A stretch of DNA of 64,000 bases from Ananas comosus. Lineage: Eukaryota > Streptophyta > Magnoliopsida > Poales > Bromeliaceae. Below, in pieces: positions 52,128 through 64,000 of the stretch; the first letter of the stretch is position 1, and every line of letters begins with the position of its first letter. The notes under the pieces are model-generated. The model searched no databases. It saw only the letters and a program-made list of their open reading frames with translations, and was not told the origin of the DNA. The DNA lies in contig NC_033645.1 in NCBI RefSeq assembly GCF_001540865.1, positions 1,051,687-1,115,686 on the forward strand, read 5' to 3'. The translations under genes and the position numbers were made by a program.

Positions 52128-52594
52128 GGGGCCGTTTGGTTGCATATAGTTGCAACCGCACTGCAGTTATAACTATATGTAAATGCAAATTTCGTGTTTA
52201 GTTTGATATATTTAACTCCAACTGTTACAGTAGAAACTGCAGGAGGAGGCCAAACTACAGCAGTTCGAACTACGCTCAAATTCGCCGCAGTTTCAACTAC
52301 AGCAGTTGGAGAAAGTAATTTTAAATAAAAAGTATACTTACATCCTCAATATTTTTTAAACAAAAATTATTTTTTCTTTTCTACATTGGAGGTAATCTCA
52401 CCATCATATATATAAAATAATAAAATTTTAAAAATTATTTCTCAACTGCATGCAATCAAATAAATTATTTATACTTACAGCGCTTTCTACTACATCCAAC
52501 CAAATAAGATTCATGTAGTTATAACTACTGTATTTTCAACTGCATATATTTTTAACTACACTACATTTATAATTGCATCTAACCAAACGGCTCC
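52128..52594. mobile_element. Tourist/PIF-Harbinger-like MITE
   Basis: A 467-bp element. The left end GGGGCCGTTTGGTTGCATAT and the complement of the right end (GGAGCCGTTTGGTTAGATGC) are inverted. TAA flanks both sides (52125-52127 and 52595-52597), the 3-bp target typical of this superfamily. No coding capacity. Confidence 0.8.
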
Positions 52595-52597
52595 TAA

Positions 52598-53904
52598 TAG
52601 TAACAAATAGAATGAAGTGAGAGCAAAAATAATATATAGAAATATGTTTCTATATTTTTCGGTAAAAATCATCTCATTACGATATATGGAACGTCACTGT
52701 ACTTTCTCACTTTAGCTTTCTAAACGTAACCTTAATATTATTTCCAAACCCATTTTCCAATTACTTATGAAGTACTTCTATTTGTTAGACTCCTTTTTTT
52801 ATCAAGTTGCGAACGTTATACCATAAGCAAGAGTTGTAATGGATAATAGTTGGTGCTTCTAGCAGGGAAAATTATGACAGTAAACATGTAGATTACAATA
52901 GAAAAGAAAAAAAATTCACATAGCGTACAAATGATTACAGGATAATAATTATATAAATTGTCTTATAACAGGCAATATATATCAAGCCATAACTTGTTTA
53001 GCAGAATATATTTTATTTTGTTAGATGATTTATAAGAAAAAACATATCGTTGTAAGTTTAGCACATTATAATATAATTAGCTTGTTGTTAATATTATATT
53101 GAATTGCTCGAGAAACTTTGAATATAAAATATTAGACATTTTTTTGACAGTTCAAGCTTTTAAAGATTAATGTAATGTTTGTCTCGTGTTATTTTAACAT
53201 AATACCAGAGTCTCAAGCCCAAATGTTAAAAAAAAAAATTGAATATTAAATATTAAACGTCAAATATTGCTTTACGATTATTTCACATTGTTTTCACTGG
53301 TGATGCTGATAATACATACACCTAGTCCACTGGTGTTGATAATACACATGCCTATTTCATTTTAATTTTACTGGTGTTGATGATACATGTGCCTATTCCA
53401 TTATCGTACGAATACCATGTGTTAGCAACCAAATTTTTTTTTTTTTTTTTCAGATTCTCAAATCTAAACACTTCCCATGTTATTTCTATTTTCTGATTTA
53501 TTACCTGTGCAGCGTCGCACTTTTTTTTTTTTTTTTTTGTGCCTACCAAATCCTTCCCTATTAGACGTAAATGGTGCATAGAAAGATGAAGTTGCGTTCA
53601 CTTGATATTTATATATACTACATCATCCCTAAAGTCAATTGTAAGTTCTCTACACGAATGGATCCTGACCCAGGAACTAATAATAAGGACTAATTACCTA
53701 ACTACCAATCCAACCCAATCCAGCTTTTTCAGAAGCTGAAGCTCCAGATTGCTATCTCTCTTCTTTGACCGGGAAAAGCTACTTCTAATTATATGTTTCT
53801 CTCATGTGCATAATCACAAACGAGATATCTCTATCTATACAGAGAAAAATAAAATTTTGCGGGAAAAAAATAAAAACTAATTCCCAAAAAACAAAAGAAT
53901 AGAA
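52598..53904. other. AT-rich spacer, no gene
   Basis: Contains poly-T runs (53438, 53520) and a short direct repeat (TGGTGTTGATAATACACATG, TGGTGTTGATGATACATGTG) at 53330-53395. No gene is supported. Confidence 0.5.
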
Positions 53905-55702
53905 TCAGGGGGGATAGGATGAGACCGGCTTATTGGATGAGGAGTTTGAGTGGCCCAGGCCCATTCTACAAATCTCCTTCGGGTCCGGCCCGTCCCACTG
54001 GGCCGACCGCCCCTTCACGGCCTCCAATTCTGCTACGCACTCCGCCATCCCCATCGCCCCTACTCTCCGCCGCACTGCGGCCGCCTCCGTCCCCGCTGCC
54101 TCGTCAAATATATCTTCCCAATCCTTACCCCACTCTCCGCTTGCGTCGCACAGCTGCAAACTCCCGTTCCGCCACTCGGTCCAGCTCCACCATCTATCCA
54201 GCCCATTTCCTACCTGGGCCGCGCACAGACCAGTGCACACGGGTTTACACGGCCGGCACTTGGAACCGCTTAGCGGGCCCGGGCTCCCCATCGAGGCCAC
54301 CGGCACGCCGTACTGGCCCGGGGGGAACCCGTACTGCCGGTCGCTCACGATACAAAACGGGAACCGGCGCTCGTGGGCCTCCACGTGGGCCGTGTCCAAC
54401 TGGGCCTTGAATGCGGCCTCCGAATTGAGGTCGTGGTAGCCCGCGAGGGCCAACCGGGGGACGAGGGAGAGCCGTGAGAGGGCCACCGCCGAGGTGGCAG
54501 GGTCGCCGATGCCCAACCGGTCGTTGAGCCCGCCGTACCCCGATCCCTCAGGGACGACGTACGAGCCCGGTTCGAACGTGCCCGGGTCGAGCGGGCCGGA
54601 CCAGAATCCGTCCACCCGGGTCCGGATGATCCAATCATACGTGATGTTAGTTCGCAATTCGTGGGACCTGATCAAGTCTAGGCAACCTTCCACTAGATTA
54701 AAGTATTGAAGTAGACCCTGTAGAGAATTTAGAAACTCAGACTAAATTAGCAAAATACAGCTTGAAAATATAACCAAAGCTATAGAGATAAATCAGTAAT
54801 GAAGTTATTAGACATATGTATGGAAAGAATGGCAAAAATTCATCAAAAGATTACAGATGAGCGAAGAGAGATATAGGAGGTGTGTTAAGTGTTAAGATTA
54901 CATGAAATCAATTAGTAATTAGAAAGAGATAATAGTGTGGACCAAAAAAGGCAATAATGGAAAAGAAATAAACATATGGGACATAAATTAAGAAATACAT
55001 GAGTTTAATTGCGCAGAAAATAAAAAAAAAAAAAGAAGATGTTTTTCCAATACTAAAATGGTATCACAATTTTTAGAGCTTCTGTACTTCATAAAATATT
55101 GTTATATCTTAAAAGGAAAATTTAAGACGACATGTATACCATTTTCATGATGTTTCTGTATATATATATATTATATATTATTTGCCTACGTTGGTCATTG
55201 TCATCACATTGGGCTATTCAAGAACACATTTGAGAAAACTTTCACAAGCTAACCTTTTGAAACTGACCAAGTTAGCATTTCACTAGCAAATTTTAAAAAT
55301 AGGACGCTTCTCTTGGTTCAAAATCATCAGTTGACTATACTAAACTAATTAATAATGGTCATCCATATAAACGCCCTGCCTTACCTACTCTTCTATGTGA
55401 ACGTAACAACGTACCATTATAATTATACATCCATGTATTCTTTTTTAAAAAAAGGTCATCAGTACTCTCCATTATTTCTTATTAATTATTATTCTTAGTT
55501 GAATCATAAAACATATTTTACCCACTCAATATTCTCTTTGCACGTATTTCCTAAAGAATTAATCAACTTACGTTATTTTCAAAATTTAATTGCATATCAC
55601 ATGTATATGACTATTTCGAAAGTTACACAAACCACACCATGGAATTGCCAAGTCAAAAGACAAATTGTTATGTTGCCAATGTTAGCAACATGCATGTGAT
55701 GG

Positions 55703-55780
<78 letters not shown>

Positions 55781-56530
55781 AAGCTCCTGTACCTTTAAAA
55801 GCAAACGACCATTTGTTCTTATAATCTTTTAACAGTTGAATCGTTTCAAAATCTACAAGAAACTATTAATGGTAAAGGAGCTCAACTCCCTCTCTATGTA
55901 ATCCATAAGAAACTATTAATGGTACAGAAGCTCAACTCCCTCTCTATATATTTCCAAAATACAAAAGCAGATACTAATACTAAACAAATACCAGCAATGA
56001 AAATGATATGTACAAAATATATGCGCATGTATGTATGTGTATGTTTCGACGTAGCGTAGAGAGATAGAGAGAGGATGATCGACCTGGATGCCATTCGGAG
56101 AATTACTCGGGGTGAGGACCCGCAAATGCGACTCGCTCTCGGCGATCGGCGCCTGCGCCGCGACGCGCACCGCGGCGATCCGGGGCGCCTCCCGGAGCAA
56201 TCCGAACTTGTAGGCATTCTCGTCGAGCGGCGCGTTGACGAACAGGTCGCCTTCCGGTAGCTGCGTCAGCACGTGCTTCACGATCGACGGCCCCGTGAGC
56301 TCAAACCTCCGCGCGCCGCCGACGAGGCACACCGCGATCCTCTCCCTATGCGATTGCCGATCCGATCCTTCGTCGCCGTCGCCATTGTCGTTGTCGTTAC
56401 TTGTAATTCCGGTGCTGTTCGGGATGGATCGGGAATGATGAGAGGAGGGGGGGCGGAATAGGAGGAGGGGATGGAGAGAGACGAGTGCGGAGGCGGTGCT
56501 AGCGCTGGAATAAGTTATTCCGAGGAACAA
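53905..56530 (-). CDS. DUF7796-type protein (putative glycosyltransferase-like), start codon unresolved
   Basis: Exons on the minus strand: 56530-56084 (first codon uncertain) and 54717-53905, joined across a 1366-bp GT-AG intron in phase 0 (...NGIQ|GLLQYF...). About 419 aa are readable. Recognisable blocks are [79 protein letters not shown] and a late Cys-rich [17 protein letters not shown] recall this pattern from a plant family annotated DUF7796, sometimes as glycosyltransferase-like; no reaction is established. The hydrophobic N-terminus (LFFLFLG-type, [13 protein letters not shown]) suggests a signal anchor and Golgi/ER location. No in-frame ATG precedes the conserved region: the frame opens with TTG after a stop, whereas an ATG in the next frame (56568) would join after a 1-base change in a CT-rich run. 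An assembly indel is likely. Confidence 0.75.
55703..55778. repeat. (TA)n(GA)n microsatellite in intron
   Basis: About 30 bp of TA followed by about 46 bp of GA, inside the intron of the DUF7796-type gene. It has the same TA-to-GA composition as 45237-45281. Confidence 0.95.
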
Positions 56531-56661
56531 GAAGAAGAGGAGAGGTGGTGGTGGTCGGAGAGAGTCATCGCATCACGGAATTAGGGTTTTGAGGGGATAA
56601 TTTTGGGGGATAAATGGGGACGAGACGAGGAATTAGGGTTTGGAGGGGAGGGAGGAGAAGG

Positions 56662-56664
<3 letters not shown>

Positions 56665-56705
<41 letters not shown>
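56665..56705 (-). repeat. (CT)n tract in probable 5'-UTR
   Basis: About 40 bp of GA (CT on the gene strand), 135-175 bp upstream of the DUF7796-type frame. CT microsatellites are common in plant 5'-UTRs. Confidence 0.7.
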
Positions 56706-56707
<2 letters not shown>

Positions 56708-56768
56708 GGAGAGAACGGAAGCATCGAATACGAAGGAGGTTACTACTGTGATGAGTTTTAATTTGGGT

Positions 56769-57158
56769 GAAAAATGTACGAGACCCCCTCAACTATAAGT
56801 TATTTTGACACAGGGCCTTTACTTTTCATTTTTTTTTCTTTCAAATGCCATTTTCTCGATATGTATTTTTCTTTTATTTGAATTATTATATTTAGTCAAG
56901 TTAAAAATTTTATTTAATTTGATAATTTGATAAGTTATTAATTAATCATCGATTCAGTTTTATTTGCTAAAAAGTATTTAAATTTATTTAATAAAATCAC
57001 CAATAAATTTTATACACTATGTAATTTATTTGATTGAAATCATTCAAATACAAAAAAAAAAATGGAGATTCGGTAGACCTCAAAAACAAAAAAAACTAAA
57101 GTTTATAGGGGCCATTTGAAAATAGGCTGTAGCTGAAGGGTCTCCACACGTTTTTGCC
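56769..57158. mobile_element. Long-TIR MITE upstream of the DUF7796-type gene
   Basis: The left arm AAAAATGTACGAGACCCCCT then CAACTATAAGTTATTTTGAC is complementary with mismatches to the right arm (GTCTCCACACGTTTTTGCC side). The interior is AT-rich. Non-coding. Confidence 0.5.
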
Positions 57159-57299
57159 ACTGATTTAATATAATATCTTTGTCATTAACTTATTTCCTAG
57201 TACGACCTTAATTCAACTAATAAGGTTATAAATGGCAATTAACCAATTAATTAATTAATTAATTAATGGGTTTAAAAGGCGAAGCGTTATAACTCGTAA

Positions 57300-57545
57300 C
57301 AAATGGGGGAAGTTTTGCGAAAGAGATTTTTGAGTACGTGGCGGAGGAGAGGTGGTGGGGTGAAACGGGTACGCGGATTCTTAGGACAGTTTTGCCCCTT
57401 CCCTCGGGGGGCCTCCGGATTCGCGGCACGGCGGAAGCGTGAGGGTATTTTAGTCAACTCGCGTGGCGGTTGTTGGCTTTTGTTGCATGGCATGACTACG
57501 GTGGGGGCTTTGAAGCGTTGTTATGCAATAAACGTTTCATGACCG
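57300..57545. other. GC-rich island with ACGTGGC element
   Basis: An isolated GC-rich stretch in AT-rich DNA, about 0.8-1.0 kb upstream of the DUF7796-type gene. It contains GTACGTGGCGGAGG, an ABRE/G-box-like core. Short open frames exist in both directions but none has recognisable domains. It may be a distal promoter or a captured fragment. Confidence 0.35.
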
Positions 57546-57668
57546 GCGTGTTAAAAATATAAAGGATATAAAAGAAATAAATTTTTTTTATCATAATTAT
57601 TCTATTAAAAATAATAATACTCAATAACAAATTTTATATATCTATATCTATCTATCTTTTATACATTA

Positions 57669-58845
57669 TCTATACTACTTATAAAATAGAGAGTTTAAAA
57701 TTTTTTTCTTTTTCAAAATATCGGTTCCTATTAATATAATTCCAATCACATACATACTAGCAATATCATTTATTCAACTTTAATAAAATAAATCACAGTT
57801 GTATAATTTTTATTTTATATTTGAATTATCATAAAATATATTAATTTTAGTCGGATTTAATTCAATGGCTGACAAATTAAGTATCTATCACTTTTTTTAT
57901 CTAAATTGTTCTCAAATAGTGCATATCATATCAAATTTCACTTTCTATATGCGTGCCATATTTTATAATAGCTGCCGTCCACATAATATTATATTTTATC
58001 ATAAATAATATTCACAATATACGTATTTTTTGAATATTTTCTTTCTCACACGCAATATCCGACACCTAGCTATATAATATCAAATCACGTAACACCTTCC
58101 ATATATATAATATTTAATCATATTTTTTTAAAGGTGAATATATTTTTATATCTCAATTTTATATACTAATATTTAAAATATAAGATAATTTTCAATAAAA
58201 TATAACGTATTAAGTGATTCACAAATTTATATTGGAAAAAATATCGCATTTCATTTACGAGAATAGAAAAAAAATTCATACTTATCTAAATTTCTGTCAA
58301 CTGAAAAATATCTGCTATAAAATATTTTTCACAAACGCCCTATAAAAGAATATATTCCATACTCATCAAAAAAACAAAAATCTCTTGAAAATATTTAGTA
58401 TCCACTATCTCTCAATTAACTAACTAAAAAAAATTATGTTTGAAAAATAGAATGATTTAAATAAGCTTATCAAATCAACTTTAAATTTTAAATTTGGTTC
58501 ATAATTTCAAATGTGAATTAATATTTTAATTCAAAATTTGAAANTCTCTTGAAAATATTTAGTATCCACTATCTCTCAATTAACTAACTAAAAAAAATTA
58601 TGTTTGAAAAATAGAATGATTTAAATAAGCTTATCAAATTAAATTTATATTTATATTTTAAATTTAAATCTGAATTCATTAATTTAAAATTTAGAATTAC
58701 TTAAAATTTTTTAAATTTGGATACACATTAAAAAATTAAAGTTAAAAAAAATAATTAATAAATAGACTTATACCACCAATAATTATTTAAATTTAAAATA
58801 TAAATATAAATTTAATTTAATTAAATGTGACGTGCCTATAACTAG
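57669..58845 (+). mobile_element. Possible non-autonomous Helitron
   Basis: The 5' end TCTATACTACTTATAAAATA follows host A. The 3' end GTGACGTGCCTATAACTAG precedes host T. The CTAG|T end and TCTATACTA start fit Helitrons, but the usual 3' hairpin is weak. The interior is AT-rich, with an N-flanked duplication at 58381-58639. Confidence 0.45.
58381..58639. repeat. 95-bp identical direct repeat flanking an N, assembly-suspect
   Basis: 58381-58475 and 58545-58639 are identical (both start TCTCTTGAAAATATTTAGTA); the second copy begins directly after the single N at 58544. This looks like an unmerged contig overlap rather than a biological repeat. Confidence 0.8.
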
Positions 58846-61800
58846 TTTCTCCTAAATTTATCACATGGCAACATTTCCTTTATTTTTTAGTGTGAAGTTC
58901 AATCCGATCTAGCTCAAGTCATTTCTATTTTTTTACTTGAACCGAACCGATCATTATTCTGTGCGTGTTCCAAACCGGCTCAAGTTTTCTATATGGTTTC
59001 TTCTTTTTTTTACTTAAACCTAATTTGGTTTCTTTTTTTATTTACTTGAATTAAACTGAGTCAACCTGTTGCATTGGGCTGAACCGACCTAGCTGCTCCG
59101 CATGTTTTCATCTTTAAACCGAATTTTCTTTTTTTTACTTGAACCAAACCGGCTCAAATTATTCTCTCTTTTTTGCTTGAATCGAACCGAGTTTTCTCCT
59201 TTTTTTTTGCTTGAATCTAATCAGATCACACCTCAGTATTAGGCTTAACTGTTCCTCTCCCTCTTCCTCCGGCTGTTATCTTTATTCATCGGCATTTTTT
59301 CCATCACCGTTTTTCTTTTTTTGTCGAAGTTTTCTCTTTTTTTGCCAATTATCTATTTGTCTTCCCATGAATTACTTCACTAGTATATCATAACATTTCA
59401 AGTTCAATTCTTACATAGTTATTTCACTTAATTAGATTTGATTTTTTTTTAGTTTATAGTAAAATTATAAAAAATTATTATAACTAACTTAACGCAATTG
59501 TTTGCAATTTCAAAAACGGTCTGAGTTGCTAGGTGTCGCTAGGTCTCATTTTTTTATTTTATTATTTCATCTTTATCTAAATTCAATTTTAATTTAATGT
59601 GTTCCATTAATAAATAAAACTAAACCGTATAGTTGGGTATATATACAACAGCTGTATAAATGAACGGTACCCGATCTAATTAACCCCTCCCACCATAAAC
59701 TCTACGTACTATAATAATTATAAAAAAAAAAAAAGAGACAAGAGAGAGAAAAAAAAAAAAAAAACAATACGAAGTCCAATTATCAACCAAATTACATAAG
59801 GGCTTCTTACATATAATGCTTGCGTGCTTTGACTTAAGCTTCTTAAGAGTTATTTTATCACAATTAAATAATTCAAAAAATATTCAAATTAAACTCGTTA
59901 GAAATATAATTTTGAATATTCATAAATTTTCTCTATATTAGTTTGAATTTTACGGTCGACTTATAACCAAAACTTGAGTCACATCTGGTGAGTCGACTCA
60001 CATTTTTTATCATAGTATCAAAGCTAGCTCGATACACATATTCTTTTTTAAGGAAAAAAAAAGTCAAATTTCATTTGATTCAACTTTTAAACATTTCTAT
60101 GTATTGATTGTGCGGATACATGCATCCAAATCAATGTGGGTGAAGATTCAAATTTTTAGATTTGAAAAGCCAGGACCAAACTTAAACCTCTCTAAAAGAT
60201 CAAGGATTTTGAAGCAATTTACCTCTTAGTTAATAAGTTAAATTAAAAGGTCCCAACATGGAAGCCACGTTTTAATGTGCGCAGATTTTATCGGACATTT
60301 ATTATATAAATAATATAAATTTTAAAGTCGCATGAATGACAAATAGGATAGCTTTATGTTTAGAACTGTCCCCATCATTTTTTTTTTTTTATTTTTGTGA
60401 ACAAAATTTTGGTGGGGTTAGGCCATTTTGAAGTAGGCCTCCAAACTTCAAAATTTTGAATTAGCACCCTCTCCATTTTCATTTATTTTGATCTTAATTA
60501 TTTTAGCCATAGATACATAATTATCAGCAAACTTTACATTTTCTTCGATTAAAAGCAGTTAAACCCATGAAATTTGACAGAATTATTCATGAATATAAAA
60601 AAATTATAATATAGTTGACTAAACTAACTCAAATTAAAAGAAAAAAATAGGTACAAATGTATCAAGAATATCTTTTCTGTGTTTTATTTCTTTGTTTGAG
60701 AATCTCTCAACTTCTAATTTGTTTTGTTTGTGTTTTCATACACAGTTTCGGTAACAAGTGTATCAAACTTAATAACGTCTCTATTAATTATTAATCATAA
60801 TTTTATTTTATTTTATTTTCTAAATAATAAATGATACTAAATTTGATAAAATATCTAATAATTTTTTTAAAATAAATTTTAACGAAAATTATTTTACTCA
60901 AAAAAAATTTGAGGGGTCATTGAACATATTTCTACATAAAAAGTAAAAGAAATATCAATAAAAATGCAAAGTTTGGGCCTATTTCAAATTTTTCTGTACT
61001 TGAGGGTTCTCCATACTTTTTTATTCTTTTTGTTTAGTTGACAAAGTGAGATTCAGATCCACACGCCAAATTAAAAAAAAAAAAAGAAAAAAAAAAAGAG
61101 GTGTACAACTGAAGATACTAAATAAAACTCTAGGCATTGGTTGGTGAGCTGAGGATGTTGACATTTTCTTAATACATTTGTACAATATTTAGCCCGAATC
61201 ATATAGTATGACGTGGCCATTACCCATTTGATGTTGACAAAAACAGTGCCTCAAACATCTATGAATACGAAATAAGGATTTATTATTCTTGTTCTAAAAG
61301 ATGACCTAACTTATTCCAACTTGATGTACACTTCCAAATATAGCATGTTGGTTTATTCACTTATAAATTCCTCCACGCAACGCAAGTTGCAAATTGATGT
61401 GGTAGAGAGCAAGGGAGCAATCTACGTCATGGTTGAAAAAAATTGTTTCGAACATCTTTTTAAGTTATCTCGGATGTTCATTTTAAGAGATCAGAGATTC
61501 GATTATCTGCTAATGTGATTACATAATAGGAAAAAATGTATGCGAATATAGAAAAGAATCTCCGGATTAGACCTATGGTGAATTTTAGATCTTATTTAGC
61601 ACCTCTTTCTTTTTTGTCATTTAAATATTTATATACGTTGAAGGATCGATGCATCTGTCTTTAATCGGTATAAAAATTATTTATTAATGAAAAATAATAT
61701 ATAGTAAATGTTTAGTTTTCTAAAAAGATATTATTTTAAATCAAATCAGTGTGCGACAAGCTCCCAATAATAACAAGAATAGAAGGACTCTTATCTTATG

Positions 61801-62211
61801 CATACAATTACCTAATTTTGGGTTAGTGAGAGGTCTATACGTAAATATCAAAAGGTTTTGTCTTCAAGCATCATTGAAACTTAGGTTGTTTTTGAAAGTT
61901 AGGTTCAAGTTAGGAATGCAAACCGGACGAATTTGAGGGCAGGAACGTTTTTTTTTTTTGGGAGGATCGACTAAAGTGGATTCAGAATAGATTAATTTTT
62001 ATCTTATGTTGTTATCTGCACATATGGTTTTATTCTGGACGGGTTAGGAGGGAGGCGAATTTTTGGCAGATATATATGCTACAGATTGGAGTAGATTAAG
62101 AAAAGGAAGGCATCTCTCACCTACGTCATTTCCTCAACAGATCATGGCAATTTTTTTTTTTTTATTTTTGATATCATTTACTGTATTATTTGGAGTAGAG
62201 AGAGAAAGTCT
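58846..62211. other. AT-rich spacer, no gene
   Basis: About 3.4 kb without a supportable gene. Repeated phrases such as TTGAACC(G/A)AACCG around 58930-59220 form a degenerate repeat (GAACCGAACCG, TTTTTTTACTTGAAC). An inverted similarity between about 60440 and 60990 may be a decayed MITE. Poly(A) runs lie near 59750 and 61075. Confidence 0.45.
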
Positions 62212-62432
62212 GGCTACTATACTCTTATGAGTATAGGCCTTTTGGTACTCATAAGTTTTCGACTGTTAGATCTACCCATTTAATTATTTTCATCCGTTAG
62301 ATCATACTATTTAACCAACCACCCACTAAATTTTAGGAAACTATTATTACTGTAACTACACATCCCTTCATCCAATGGTCGAAAATTTATAAGTCTAAAA
62401 GGATTTATATTTATAAAAGTACAGTAGTAAGG
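62212..62432. mobile_element. MITE, degenerate TIRs of about 60 bp
   Basis: The left arm CTACTATACTCTTATGAGTA then GCCTTTTGGTACTCATAAG is complementary, with mismatches, to the right arm ending TACAGTAGTAAGG. GGCTACTATACTCTT is repeated immediately to the right (62431), so a second, truncated copy may follow. Confidence 0.5.
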
Positions 62433-62445
62433 CTACTATACTCTT

Positions 62446-63481
62446 TTGAGTATTGACTATTTCAATCATCATCCTCTGTAGAATTTTCGAAGATAATTGA
62501 TGATCAACTGAAGATGAAAAAGCGACAGATGATCATATCTCTCTAGCTAATTAGACATTTTCAGTTTCTAATAGCTGTTTCTCTGTGCAACTCAACCTCT
62601 TTGATAGATTGTTCAAACAAAGAAAAGTATTGCGACATATTTTTTACTATTTCTAATCATGTAAAATACTTATAATAAAAAAATAATAATTTCATGTATA
62701 TAAAAAAGATTATCCATTTGTGTTTTTCAAAATTTTTTTTGTGGCAACTGCAAACCGAAAAAAAACTGAAAACATCTAATTTCCCTTTTCTCACTTTCTG
62801 GCCCATTTCGTACATAATGGTGGCCTAAATCTGTCGAGTCAATAAGATTTCGAGCGAAAAGCATATAAAAGTATGTTTTTTTAAAAAAAATTTAAGTAAA
62901 ACAATGGAAATTATATCTAATCCGTGTTTTCTCAAAGCGTGTAATGGCTAAAATTTTAAAAATTCTTCTATAAATACTTTTTTTTTTCACTTTTTATTCC
63001 TGACTTTTAAAAAGAAATATTTTATTTTTTAAAAAATTTTAGAAATATTTTTACACAATTACGACGTTAACAAAGAGAGCGAAATGATCAAATTACTCTT
63101 ATACTTGTTATTAAAAAAAAAATAGTGTATTTCTGCTATTTTAATGAATATTTTTTGTATAATATGCAGTAGACGGAACTGTGATAGAATCAACTTGTAA
63201 TTTTGTAAAAATTACAAAATAAAAATTTTTAAAAATAGAAAAAAGTAAGATAAATATTTATACCTTTTTTTTTTCGCAATAACCCGAAACGGAACCTAAA
63301 TAAGTGGATTCGAACTCGGCCCACAGGACTATCATTGTGGTGCCATGCAAATTCTTGCGTATGCATGGGAGAAGCTGCTGTTTTCATTTGGTGGAACGTC
63401 TCGTGGTTTGACGAGCCACCTGAAAATAATAATAGGTGAACAAGGTTGGACATCACTCTCTTTAGTTGCCGTAACAAGATG

Positions 63482-63515
<34 letters not shown>

Positions 63516-63639
63516 AGCTAATGGCAACATCTATGTCGACTTTGGGCCTCATAATCCCAAAAATATCCCAACTTTTTGTCCACGTGAGTCACGTGACCAA
63601 GTTAGCAAGTCTGAGTAATAAGCCATAAATGGCGTGGTC
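62446..63639. other. AT-rich spacer, no gene
   Basis: Includes a pure A tract of about 33 nt (63482-63514). A tRNA-like B-box phrase on the minus strand (GAGTTCGAATCC, 63307-63318) may be a SINE scrap. Confidence 0.45.
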
Positions 63640-63755
63640 GACTTTTAAGTTGTAAATATTAACTACTGTTAATATTTACAACTTAAAAGTCTTTTTTTTT
63701 TTTTTTTANATCAAAAAAAAAAAAGACTTTTAAGTTGTAAATATTAACAGTAGTT
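63640..63755. repeat. Nested inverted repeats around an N
   Basis: Arm 63640-63662 (GACTTTTAAGTTGTAAATAT...) pairs with 63669-63691 across a 6-nt loop. The segment 63661-63702 also pairs with 63713-63755 across the N at 63709. The same arm sequence thus occurs three times in alternating orientation. Confidence 0.8.
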
Positions 63756-64000
63756 ACAAGGTTGATATTTAGTTGTTTTATATTTTTAACTGAGCTTATT
63801 TCTGAAAAGCAAAATGAACGAAACAAATAGTTTAATATTTTTCTTCAAAAAAAATAAAAGAGCAGGCAGGTCGATCCAAATTCGTTCTATTTAGTAATTA
63901 GGTTAAAATTCTAAATATGAATGCGACCCACTTCGTAAATGAGCTACTCGATCGATGTAACTAATATGACCCGTTTAAATTTTTTTATTTTTTTTGAGAA

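Noticed and set aside
53919..54439. Three long plus-strand open frames opposite the DUF7796-type exon
   Set aside because: Shadows of a GC-rich exon on the minus strand; no domains, Ser/Pro/Arg bias, and a good minus-strand gene with matching splice sites.
57287..57542. Overlapping open frames in the GC-rich island upstream of the DUF7796-type gene
   Set aside because: No recognisable domain, no splice support and both strands open equally; left as a possible regulatory island.
63300..63360. tRNA gene suggested by GAGTTCGAATCC on the minus strand
   Set aside because: Only a T-loop-like stretch is visible; no cloverleaf could be built around it. More likely a SINE scrap.

Overview
The window is nuclear DNA from a flowering plant, most likely a commelinid monocot. 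Exons of the chitinase, NAC, PPR and DUF7796-type genes are very GC-rich (high GC3), the spacers are AT-rich, introns are GT-AG, and the transposon set (Tourist-type and hAT MITEs, MULEs, Helitrons, L1-type LINEs, a tRNA-like SINE) is a plant one. Pineapple or another bromeliad is a guess from overall character only. Single-base N gaps at 2221, 26161, 58544 and 63709 mark a draft assembly.

1-18.2 kb: a large direct (tandem) duplication. Unit 1 (1 to about 6805) holds an intact class I chitinase gene and, on the minus strand, a headless copy of a NAC last exon. Unit 2 (about 9078-17105) holds a second chitinase, broken by a 55-bp exon-2 deletion and with a weakened TATA box, and the 3' part of a complete LOV1/ANAC035-like NAC gene whose first two exons lie just outside the unit. 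The units differ by a Pack-MULE-like insertion, a short Helitron and several SINEs.

18.2-25.6 kb: gene-poor, with MITEs carrying visible terminal inverted repeats and, for one hAT element, a perfect 8-bp target duplication.

25.7-27.3 kb: a two-exon P-class pentatricopeptide-repeat gene resembling Arabidopsis At2g17670, with two compensating frame breaks, one at the assembly N.

29.9-51.5 kb: the main feature, nine DUF241 (PF03087) paralogues on both strands (eight intact, one frameshifted). All are single-exon and 262-276 aa. Each has a recognisable promoter module about 100 bp upstream of its TATA box and a small 3'-UTR hairpin 34-42 nt after its stop. About ten further promoter modules stand without a gene. 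Two inverted duplicate pairs (about 35/43.5 kb and 41/50 kb) show how the array grew. L1 LINE fragments lie within it.

53.9-56.5 kb: a two-exon minus-strand gene of the DUF7796 / putative glycosyltransferase-like family, without an in-frame ATG in this assembly.

56.7-64 kb: no supportable gene; MITE-like elements, a possible Helitron and two assembly-suspect repeats at N gaps.

Functionally, the chitinase (defence), NAC factor (transcription), PPR protein (organelle RNA) and DUF241 proteins (unknown) are independent nuclear genes. Nothing in the sequence shows a shared pathway.
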